Source: Sphaerolaimus hirsutus
Lineage: Eukaryota; Nematoda; Chromadorea; Monhysterida; Sphaerolaimidae
NCBI GenBank assembly: GCA_964036195.1
Contig: OZ038459.1
Coordinates: 1,733,206 to 1,797,205, forward strand
Direction of reading: 5' to 3'
Length of the DNA: 64,000 nt
In this document: positions 45,201 through 53,423 of the stretch, piece by piece
Position numbering within the stretch: position 1 is the first letter of the stretch
Layout of the letters: each line of letters begins with the position of its first letter
Program-made: the position numbers and the translations under genes
The notes under the pieces: model-generated
What the model saw: the letters and a program-made list of their open reading frames with translations, nothing else
The model's database searches: none
Told to the model about the DNA's origin: nothing

Positions 45201-47993
45201 GTCAATTGTCATGACAAATGTAAAGTTAAGTGTCAATTGACATGCATGACTTGCATTGACTTGCATGACATTTTACAAATGCACCCAGCACACCCCAGTA
45301 GTCTTTCTGTTGAAAATGCAAACCGTTGTTATCAATCATTGTAAGTTTACACTTGCAGCTGGTTAACAATACCTACAGCATGCAACTTTTGTAAAGTAAT
45401 GGAAAAATTTGTCACAGCTTTTTCATGTATAGGTCTAATGATGACATTTTTCTGGCGTTGCATGCATGATTCTGATTTTTTTTGTAAAAAATTTGTAAAA
45501 TTTCTGTAAAATTTTTGTAAAATGGCATCATTTTATTTTATTAATGACTTTTAGGAATATAAAAAAATAAAATGAAACAAGAATAAAATTAAAATAAAAT
45601 ACAATTTTTATACCAATAATTTTTATATAACCAACCCTGGTCTCCAGGGGGTGCGCGGTTTACACGCGCCAGATATTCGTTAGTGCCGGGGAGCTATTTA
45701 CATAGATTCATCGCACCGCCCCCCTGAAGACACATCTAAATACGTTAAGCAAATTGTTATAACTTTCATCACAGATTTAAGTCAAATTCGCCTACGTTAT
45801 GTATTTCGCCATTTGAAACTGTCATTTTTGTTTTTGTTAACAAAATATTTTAACCCGAAAAAGTGATCAATTCACCATCTAGACGACCCCCCCCCATCAC
45901 AAAGGTCAAATTTTTTAGAGACCCCAGCCGATTTTGAACAATTTGATTTTGATCACCACTTAACCATAAAGTGCGTTCACTTGACCAACTTCTGGCAATT
46001 TGGAAAGTCGTTCGCGAACATCGGGCACTGAATCTTCATCGTCGCTGATGCGCACCGCGTTCGGCTGAAATTAATTGTCGTTTTTTTCAAAATTTGTACC
46101 CTCTATTGAACAGTAACACTTTTTTTCTGATTTAATGGCGAATCTAATGGTATAGAGGACCTACATATTTTCAAATGTAGGGGATATGGAATAAAACATT
46201 TTGACAAAAAAATCTCAATATTTTCGTATTCAGTGGTTCATAAAAAATCAATTTACAACAACGGAAAAACTGAAGTAAATAAGCCGGTGTGCAACATAAA
46301 ATAGTCACTTTCGCTATATACCTCACTCCTAAAAAACGGGGGGGGGGGGGTCAAACTCAACCTTTTTCTCACCAACCTTCAAATAAACCCCCAAAACGCA
46401 CCTTGATCACCCTACTCCCCCCGGGGACATTGGCACCATTATCTCTGACCCCCGTGACGCGAACGCGAATTTCTAGCCGCCGGCGCAGGCGCTGCAACAG
46501 CTCGTCGTCGGCGGGCAGGTCGTCGCTGCCCGACTTGAGCTTGGGCAACAGGATCTTGCGGAACCTAAGTGGGTGCATGGGTGTTGCGTGGGCGGGACGA
46601 AGGTTGGTGGGGTCTATTACGCTAGTTGAGAAGTAGGGAAAAACAAGTTAGAAGTGATTTTTAGAAAATTAGAAAGTTAGAAGTGATTTAAAAATCTTAA
46701 AAAACATGAGTAAAATGAGAAGATAATTTAAAATAAAAGTAAATTTACATAGAAGAAGAAGTAATATGAGAAGTAGAATTTTTTTTAAAAAATTGGGTAG
46801 TTTACTTTTAACTTTTGTACTTCTCTATTTACTTCTAGATTTACTTCTCCTTCAATATTTTGCAATGCATTAGACAGAATTTAACCACATTTTAATGAGA
46901 AAAAAACAGCATTAAACTGTGACCAATATAACGCAAAATTCACAAACAGTGAAGTAATGTAACAAAAAACAATCCATGCCCTTTTATTCAAATAGTATAC
47001 AGTAACCTCCACCCTAGGGTTCAAACGATATGACTTTTCGATATCGATATTCGATATTCGATATTTTTTCAAAATTTTCGATATCGATATTCGATATTGA
47101 AAAATGGTCGATATTCGATATTTCGATATTTTCGATATTCAATATTGCGATATGCTTTTGGTATAGCAAGGCATATTTCAAGTGGCATATTGTATTTTCA
47201 TGTGGTTGCACACATGTTTAATCGTCTCTTTACTGAAATTTGAATGGTGCGAGTGATTTTAACAAGCTTTACATCACTCAATGGTAGAAAATAGAAGAAA
47301 AACATGATGAATCAAAGTGTTGGAATAAAAAAGTGTTGGAATCAAAAAGAAAAACTGAATCAGACAAATAACAATTGGTAGATATTACAGTTCATCCTAA
47401 CCTAATTGCTTAAGGGCATGTTGCAAAAAAGTATATCAGCGTTTTCTGGCTTCAGATTTAGCACTCTAACAACAATGACATTATAAATACTGTACTTTTA
47501 CTCATCAAATACAATACTATAAGCACATCAGATCAACCATAAACATCTCAAAATGAAAATAAAAAGTAAATTTGGGGACACAATACAGGTTCGATATATC
47601 GAAAAAATGGTCGAAATTCAATATTTTTTCAAAATTTTCGATATCGATATTCGATATTTTTTCAAAATTTTCGATATCGATATTCGATATTAAAAAATGG
47701 TCGATATCCGATACGATATATCGTTTGAACCCTCCTCCACCCCACCGCGTTCAATCAACGAACCCTCCAAACTCCGCCCCCCCCCACCTGGAATGCATGC
47801 TCTGATACGTGTGCTGGGGACACAGGTGCTGCCTGGCGGCCAGGCGCCACAGCTCCAGGCCGGCCGGCTCGAAGGCGCACCTGACACCCTTGCGCTGCAT
47901 CTGGTCCACGAACTCCAGCATGGTGCCGTCCTCGTCCAGGGTGAACTTGGCGCGGCCCGCGCCGCATAGAGTGGATGAAGTCACGTTGTGCAT
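39216..47993 (-). CDS. Rap1/TERF2IP-like Myb-domain protein
   Basis: Twelve exons are supported: 47788-47993, 46402-46564, 45990-46064, 44623-44847, 42684-42892, 42360-42437, 41992-42050, 41400-41550, 40967-41023, 40357-40631, 39987-40164, 39216-39296. The first two encode a Myb fold: RAKFTLDEDGTMLEFVDQMQ, then LELWRLAARQHL, then HTYQSMHSRFRKILLPKL. It matches the Rap1 pattern (FTxxDD, LWxxM, HSWQSLKxRYLKHL). A long polar middle rich in Ser, Ala, Asp and Arg follows. The conserved-looking C-terminus has GRYWPDWLVQRGDCAGWAAL, AERFWRNLKKAHSLACRL and VERVIIDWDMESSLIGERL. Rap1 acts at telomeres in shelterin-like complexes. The N-terminal BRCT expected in Rap1 was not found, and the start is uncertain. 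The junction 44623/42892 has a phase mismatch, so a small exon is probably missing there. Three introns are introners. Confidence 0.6.
39783..39978. repeat. hAT-like element filled with AACCGGAACCGAG repeats
   Basis: Arrays of AACCGGAACCGAGAACC; the right end ACCCTAG is the hAT-like terminus. Similar designs with CGGGATCGGGATTGG are at 58449-58600 and 62700-63190. Confidence 0.6.
39987..40164 (-). CDS. Rap1-like exon, helical C-terminal region
   Basis: Completes Arg, then TLQCARVPDESLDVAERFWR, NLKKAHSLACRLGQPLQRVV and AEAGAHVAFDRG. The donor GTCGGT lies about ten bases from the end of a transposon (39783-39978). Confidence 0.6.
40165..40356 (-). mobile_element. Introner: 192-bp intron
   Basis: Minus sense: GTGCCAGTCCCAGACCCTG to GGTCTGCGACTGGCGCCAG. 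Nearly complete self-complementarity of the interior (GCAAAATGGCGACCGAG centre). Confidence 0.87.
40357..40631 (-). CDS. Rap1-like exon with Ala repeats
   Basis: Starts after CATCGCGCAG. Contains three units close to PLSAAAAPLPAAAA, then LLDGRYWPDWLVQRGDCAGW and AALAF. Phase 2 at the introner donor. Confidence 0.6.
40967..41023 (-). CDS. Rap1-like exon, tentative
   Basis: A 57-nt GC-rich segment after GACGATCAG: GAVAALVRQLTVAVDVFNQ, phase 0 on both sides, donor GTTAGC. Confidence 0.4.
41212..41372. mobile_element. MITE with GGGCCCACACACGCTAG-type ends
   Basis: Third copy of the 20766-20913 family; inverted AGTTGACATCGACACCAAAT arms. It lies in the intron between two Rap1-like exons. Confidence 0.75.
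41400..41550 (-). CDS. Rap1-like exon
   Basis: Follows GTCCCCCAG at the introner end; RRLVVDMNSDTAAENSSAAA, then VASPERRLVIAEPSADRDNT to HQ before GTGATA. Confidence 0.55.
41551..41991 (-). mobile_element. Introner: 441-bp intron
   Basis: Minus sense: GTGCCACTCCCAGACCTTG to GGGTGTGGGAGTCCCCCAG. Interior: repeated TGTCATGTAAAAGACCCTGT units and the ATCCAAATCTTAT pair seen in 42438-42683. Confidence 0.85.
41992..42050 (-). CDS. Rap1-like exon
   Basis: Acceptor ACCCGCGCAG; ALEAENNSDSATAPAHKRT, phase 2 at the introner donor. Confidence 0.55.
42360..42437 (-). CDS. Rap1-like exon
   Basis: Follows CTGTCCAG at the introner end: DDCTQRRSELRRLRNDELDT then PMPGDP, 26 codons, donor GTTTGT. Confidence 0.55.
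42438..42683 (-). mobile_element. Introner: 246-bp intron
   Basis: Minus sense: GTGCCAGTCCCAGACCTTG to AAGGTCTGGGACTGTCCAG. Interior has an inverted pair around ATCCAAATCTTATG / CATAAGATTTGGAT. Confidence 0.85.
42684..42892 (-). CDS. Rap1-like exon, Ser/Ala/Gln-rich
   Basis: Acceptor CCTCCACAG; TRGHWLRSGRPRSGSGSGSL, a helix AALRTAALAVLRRQQQNRQQ, end LGSAGSVAQ at an introner donor. Confidence 0.6.
43183..43937. mobile_element. CAGTGGCGTAGCCAGG element with nested hairpin
   Basis: Ends ACCAGTGGCGTAGCCAGG and CCTGGCTACGCCACTG are inverted. Inside are TTTTGCGCGCAAGCGCGCAT, TTCGCAGGGCTCCGTAAACA and the hairpin 43419-43732. Confidence 0.78.
43419..43732. mobile_element. Near-perfect hairpin MITE, AACACCTTCCCGG ends
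   Basis: Two arms of about 150 bp pair almost fully (CCCCCCAATTCATGCGAAGT and inverse near the centre). Same ends as 16088-16404 but a different interior. Confidence 0.85.
44436..44602. mobile_element. Degenerate second-family introner-like element
   Basis: GAGACCAATTCCGCGAGTGG at one end, CAACTTGAGGAACTGTCATT at the other; TGACAAGTGACAAG-type repeats inside. It lies just downstream of the exon 44623-44847. Confidence 0.5.
44623..44847 (-). CDS. Rap1-like exon, disordered
   Basis: 75 codons from STPTTRSKHRQKIANYGRDV to NGTAAADNSDDNP, donor GTATGA, phase 0. Confidence 0.55.
44895..45640. repeat. hAT-like AGGGTTGG element with TAAAATTTT arrays
   Basis: Ends CAGGGTTGGCAAAATCTCAG and ATATAACCAACCCTGG. 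A partial introner-family sequence (GGGGGCAGTCCCAAGC, 45138-45290) sits within it. Confidence 0.7.
45990..46064 (-). CDS. Rap1-like exon, acidic
   Basis: 25 codons PNAVRISDDEDSVPDVRERL then SKLPE, phase 0, donor GTTGGT. Confidence 0.5.
46402..46564 (-). CDS. Rap1-like exon completing Myb domain
   Basis: Acceptor CCACTTAG; a split Arg, then FRKILLPKLKSGSDDLPADD, an Arg-rich helix LLQRLRRRLEIRVRVTG, ending RVIK before GTGCGT. Confidence 0.65.
47012..47738. repeat. GGGTTCAAACGATA element filled with ATATCG repeats
   Basis: Inverse copy of 27136-27872, including the same unique centre. Confidence 0.8.
47788..47993 (-). CDS. Rap1-like exon with first Myb helices
   Basis: From ATG 47991-47993 (or an acceptor just before it): MHNVTSSTLCGAGRAKFTLD onward to CPQHTYQSMHS, phase 2 before GTGGGG. 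GC-rich. Confidence 0.65.
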
Positions 47994-48055
47994 GCTTTGT
48001 GGGTGAATTTGATGGTGTGATTGTGGCAATAGAAAAAGTGGCGTTGTAAAGAGAG

Positions 48056-48255
48056 CCAGGACATTGGCGCCAAGCGCCATTTCCACCTGCAGCGCCAATC
48101 ACCAAGAGCGCCATGGCGCTAGCGCCAAGCTCCAGGCGTTTTGTTCCTGTAGCGCCAAGCGCCAAAAGCGCGTTTCCAAAGCCCAGTGCCAAAGAAAAAT
48201 GGCGCTAAAGGGTATTTGCTTTGGCGCTAGCGCCATGGCGCTTTCACATCATTAG
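48056..48255. repeat. GGCGCCAAGCGCCA repeat element
   Basis: Many GGCGCTAGCGCCA and GGCGCCAAGCGCC units; the right end TTTCACATCATTAG is hAT-like but decayed. Confidence 0.55.
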
Positions 48256-48644
48256 ACAAGTGGAAAATGAACGCTCAGGTATCAAAAGCCATACCGATCG
48301 ATCACATATTTCGAATTTATCAGGACGGAAATTGAAAAAATCATTATTTCAAAATTTGAAAAAACCAAATTCACATGACTTGGCTTTTCGACCCAAATGT
48401 CAACTTACTGAAGTGGCACCAGCTTTCAGTAGATAAAATGTAAGCAGTTGGAGGCACAACATGCACTGCAAGCATAACCGGAAACAGCAACAAAATAATT
48501 AATTATGTGTTTGTTTGAATTTTACATTTCCGAGTTTATTGTCTGTATTCGTGCATAAAGTGTGTGATATGAGAAACAATTGTATACACAAATATGTATT
48601 TATTGGGCAGTAGGCGACAAATTTTCTACCAAAACTGCTTATTA

Positions 48645-49055
48645 TTAGACCCCGTTTACACGGATTTTTTCTGACGACTCGACAAAAATAAAACGTTCAA
48701 TAAGTTGAGTAAAAATGTTCCATATTTATGAGAAAAAGTGGTCACTTATACATCTTACCTAGGCGAATATGCATGTCAAATTGCACAGTCGTGCTTGTAG
48801 CTCATGAGTTAAAGGCGTTTGAAAACTTTTGCAGTTGTCGGACTGTCTCCGACAACCAGCGACAATAGCAGACTTTTTTCGAACGTTTTAAATCTTGAGC
48901 TACAAGCACAAGTCTGCAATTTGGCCTGCATATTCGCTTAAGTAGAAGGTATACTTGACCACTTTTTCTAATGAATATGGAACATTTTTACTCAACTTAT
49001 TGAACGTTATATTGTTGTCGAGTCGTCACAAAAAATCCGTGTAAACGGGGCCTTA
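48645..49055. mobile_element. Foldback MITE, GACCCCGTTTACACGG ends, copy 2
   Basis: Same structure and centre as 6469-6892. Confidence 0.8.
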
Positions 49056-51074
49056 AAAGTCGAAAACTGAGTAATATATAAAAATAAATAGAATCGAGGG
49101 GGTAAAATTTCACAGTCGAAAGATCTCGTTACGATAATCCACAGAAGTAAAAATAAATTGAAAAAACGTCAGCAGAAAATGCATACTGCGGTAAAAAGTG
49201 CACAAAGGGGGGAAATACCAAGCTATGGGTACTATTCATATCACACCAAAGTCGTGACATTGCATCGGTCAATCAGAGAACTATACAGGTTTATGTAGGT
49301 AAACGGACGGTATTAAAATACCGTATTATCTCGAAATACCCCCAGGGTGTTTATTATTTCAGATACCTAGCACATTTTGATTTACAGATTGCATATAGGG
49401 GTAATTCGAGGGAGGGGGGTATTTCGAGGGAGGGGGGTATTTCGAGGACATACAGCACGCACAATGAGCTCAGAATAATTCTACTTGCATTTTGTCAATT
49501 CAAGTGTGTGACAGAAAGGGGGTCTAAATTAACATGAATATGGTAGTGGGAAGTGTTCTTTACCAAGGACCAATCGCGCAAAATTTCACACAAAAATCCA
49601 AATTAAAAATACCGGCTAACAATACAACGTCACGAATAAATTTTAACGGCTTGTGCAATGTAAAAGTTTTCGCTTTCGACCAAAATTAGGGCATAATTAC
49701 ATATCTGACTACCCGAAATTTCCAAATGATTTTTGTCACTGAAATTTTTCAAAGACTGAAGGAAATTTTTGATCAGCTTTTTGCATGCATGATGCATCCA
49801 CAGCAAGACAATTCAACACAATTGTAGGATAATAATAAGACTAATAAGCTTTCCCAAATGTTAGCTAGCACATACCGTATTTCCTCGAAATACCCCCAGG
49901 GGGTTTATTTTTCAGAGTGGAAATTTTGAGGGGGGTATTTCGAGGGGGGTTTACTACGTCAGAAATTTTCATGAAATTCATAGCAAACAGTACACTTTTT
50001 CATACCCAACACTGGTAATAAACGTGGGAAAATAGGATATATCGGGACATATCGGGTATATAGACGTACATATGTACACATATTAGTGTATGTGTATCTG
50101 CGATGCTAATTGGCATCAATAAATACATCATGTACATTGCTTACATGATGTAAATCATTCCAGACGGGGGGTATTTCGAGGGGGGGTTATTCAAGGGGGG
50201 GTAATTCGAGAAGGGTTATTCAAGGGGGTAATTCGATAAAATACGGTATTTGGATTGGGAACCCTGTAATGGGATAAGTATAAATATGTAATCTGAACTG
50301 AACGACCAGCAGAAATAAGAAAAAAACATCGATATAACGCAACATAATGTAATGAATTGGGCTGCCCGAAAAATGTGTCGGGGAAAAATAAGATCCCACC
50401 CATAGATCGACACCCTAAATACACCAACTTTGTAAAGCAGTAAACACGTGAGCATTAAAGTTTATTTTTACATACGCAAATACAAATAGGTATGTATTAT
50501 TCCTGTATCCAAAAGTTGATTTCGATCAATACCTGCATCTATCATGTGAAAAGTAAAATAAAGAAAAGGATCTGCGTAAAAACTGGATAATCCATGAAAG
50601 CTGCACTTGGGTAAAAAAAGTGTCAAATGTCAACATTTACAAAAAAAATAGGTTGTCAAGATTACGGATGGATAAATTTTTCACTAAAGAGCCGCCACAT
50701 CTTAAAATAAATTAAAGGCCAGGAGTCAAATTTAATTAGCCCTATACGTTTCCAAATAAAATAAATCGGGTTACCCGAAAAATAAAATGTCGGGTAAATT
50801 AAATTGGGCCCTGAGATATCAGATAAAATACGATCAACGGCTGCGGATCCGTTCAGGAAAAGTCGCTGCAAATTAATTTAAAATGAGCCATTTTGTTGTT
50901 TTTGTAAAAACCAAAGAAACACATCCATCCAGGCCATCTAAATGTAAAATGCCTGAGTTTAAAAAAAACGATAGAGCAATTGAATGAAAAGACAGTCGAA
51001 AGCACCTGAATGAAACAAACTCAGGTGCCCCATTTCAGACGAAATAAACAACAATAAATAATAAAACGACGAGT
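49056..51074. other. Gene-free stretch with two ACCGTAT MITEs
   Basis: MITEs at 49319-49456 and 49873-50248. The rest is AT-rich without supported exons. Confidence 0.55.
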
Positions 51075-51599
51075 ATGTATAAATTGAAGTGTTTAGTTTC
51101 ATACTGTTCAGAAAAAATGTCTGCAGTGAGAAATAAACCTCCTGGGTTAACGATCACACATGGAATACGGCCAATCTTTTACAAAATTGTAAATCCGGGG
51201 GTCAGCTGCCCCAAATTACGACGGTATTTTACGTTTGATAAGTTCCACACAGTGTAAAATGTCAAACGAAATACAAAATTTTACTGAAAATTCAACATTT
51301 TACAGGATCTGGCACTGGCTGGATCTTGGAACATTTTACACGATCTTGAAAATTGGATGCATTCCGAGGTTCCGCTGTACAAGTTCACATTTGCGGAAGG
51401 CAAAAGTGACAAAAAGTACACAGGTATCCGACAAAAATACGGCAACCCGACAGCAAAAAAAGACAAATGTAGAAAAGCTCATTTACAGACTGCGAACAAA
51501 AAGTCATTTACAAAGAGCACCTATGTATGCAAATATGTATCTCGTTTTAGCATGATAGCATTTTTTGGTGCCCTCTGTACCTATCCCGTCTGCTTGTAG
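51075..51599 (+). CDS. Possible two-exon gene with a 55-bp introner-like intron
   Basis: Exon 51075-51250 runs from ATG to ...RRYFTFDKFHT. GTGTAAAATGTCAAACG opens a 55-bp segment ending TTTTACAG at 51305. The frame then continues 97 codons to TAG (DLALAGSWNILHDLENWMHS, later KYTGIRQKYGNP). The intron body looks like the introner interior. The protein is not recognised, and other frames are also open, so this may be chance. Confidence 0.3.
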
Positions 51600-51805
51600 A
51601 ATTTGTGACACACGCCGGGACTGGCTGGTCCGTCTGAGATGTGGCAATGTGGTGTTTAGAAGATTCAATTGGCATAGGCACAGTAGTCATCTAAACCCGC
51701 CTGTTTAGAGTAGTAGTCATCTAAACTCATTTTCAAAAATTCTATAACTCAGCGTGGTAGGCAAACACAAACTTTTACACACCTTTGTGAGGCCTTTGTG
51801 TTTGC

Positions 51806-52303
51806 CATACACCAGGGGTCTCCAAGGTTTTGGCCCTCGCGGGGGCTGGATAGATAGCAAATCGCTCCTCCGGAGGGATAGATAGCTGGAAAAAATTTCT
51901 GGGGGGGGCTTGCGGGGGCAAAATATTTATATAGGCTTTTTCAGTGCATAGAAGGCCGAAAGGGGAAAAAATCGCTAATAATCGGTTAAAAGTGGCCAAA
52001 AGTAGGTTTAAAATGGCTAAAAACAGGCTATAACCATGCATATAGCCGGAGAGCACGATTTTGAAGGTGAAAAACTATAAAAATGTGCGAAAATTGGTGA
52101 TTTTTAGCGAAAATTGGGGCTAAATTTCTCAAAAACCACTCCAGATAGATCGATAGCTGAGCGATTTGGGGGGGGTCTTTGGGGGTAGTAGCCAAAATTT
52201 TTGCCTCGGGATAGATAGATAGCTAAGCGGCCTCGGGGATAGATAGAAAGCTGGCGGATTTGGGGGGGGGGCAGCCCCCCCCCCCCCCCTAGGAGACCCC
52301 TGC
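51806..52303. mobile_element. AGGGGTCTCC element with GATAGATAG repeats
   Basis: Begins CCAGGGGTCTCCAAGGTTTT and ends CTAGGAGACCCCTG. Contains TAGATAGCTGG units, a purine-rich tract and TTTTTAGCGAAAATTGG. CAGGGGTCTCC resembles hAT ends. Related: 52320-52832 (inverted) and 63325-63808; fragments at 31500-31640 and 54515-54800. Confidence 0.7.
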
Positions 52304-52319
52304 CACACACACAGTAATC

Positions 52320-52832
52320 ATCTAAACTGTAGCTACAGGGGCCTCCTAGGGGGGGGGGCTGGGGGCTGCCTCCCCCCAAATCGGCCAGCTATCTACCTAT
52401 CCCGGAGGCCGCTCATCTATCTATCTATCCCGAGGCAAATTTTTTGGCTACTACCCCAAAAGACCCCCCCAAATCGCTCAGCTATCTATCTATCTGGAGT
52501 GTTTTTTTAGAAATTTTGCCCCAATTTTCACTCAAAATCACTAATTTTTGCACCTTTTTATAGTTTTTCACCTTCAAAATCGTGCTTTCCGGCTATATAC
52601 ATGGTTATATACCTATTTTGAGCCATTTTAAAGCTACTTTTGGCTACTTTTAACTGATTATTAGCGATTTTTTTCCCCTTTCTGCCTTCTTAACCTTGAA
52701 AAAGCCTATATATTTTGTCCCGCGAGCCCCCCCCCCAGAAATTTTTTTCAGCTATCTATCCCTCCGGAGGAGCGATTTGCTATCTATCCAGCCCCCGCGA
52801 GGGCCAAAATCTTGGAGACCCCTGTGTAGCTA
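52320..52832. mobile_element. Inverted neighbour of the AGGGGTCTCC element
   Basis: Mirror arrangement of 51806-52303, ending CTTGGAGACCCCTG. The two form a large inverted repeat. Confidence 0.7.
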
Positions 52833-53129
52833 AATCATCTAAATCCTGTGATCTGCTAATCTCTCACCCGGTACTCATCATAGTCCACCAATTAGAGTTA
52901 TAGATGAGTAAATAGCGGGTATAGATGAGTAGCGGGTTAGAACGAGATGAGTGACGGACCTGATGACTAGCGGGTTAAGATGACTACCGGCGCATAAAGA
53001 TTTAATTGTCAACGCAAAATGTATAGCTAGGTATTGGCTTTGGCTAATCGTTTGGTAAACTCGAATGTCGACTAACAATTTCCGAAATTACAGCTGAAAA
53101 AATATAGAAAAAATAAAAAACCCAAAAAA

Positions 53130-53423
53130 TCAAAAAACCCCACAACCAACCGGCGCTTGATGGCTGGCGCTAGCCTCCCTTTTGCGTTTCCTAATAGCAA
53201 ACAAACTCTCGTCACTATAACAAGTGCGCAAAGTGGCCGGGCCAGTCTTGGCGTGACTTGGCAAGCAGCCAAACTGTCCTGGGCTGATATGTAAGTTCTC
53301 CATGTCGGCCACGCGGCGAGCCAATTCACCCATGGTTATTGGGGGACTGAATGCATCCGCTTGGTGCCTGTCGCGCAGATAGATGCACCGCCAGAGTAAA
53401 ACTGATAGACACACGGCGATCAC
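53130..53423 (-). CDS. OATP last exon: TM12 end and cytoplasmic tail
   Basis: VIAVCLSVLLWRCIYLRDRH then a 75-residue polar tail (FAIRKRKREASASHQAPVG) and TGA at 53130-53132. Confidence 0.9.
   Translation of the reverse strand: MIAVCLSVLLWRCIYLRDRHQADAFSPPITMGELARRVADMENLHISPGQFGCLPSHAKTGPATLRTCYSDESLFAIRKRKREASASHQAPVGCGVF

Noticed and set aside
47755..48192. 145-residue minus frame overlapping the Myb exon
   Set aside because: Different frame of the same GC-rich exon; lacks the Myb pattern and enters the GGCGCC repeat element.
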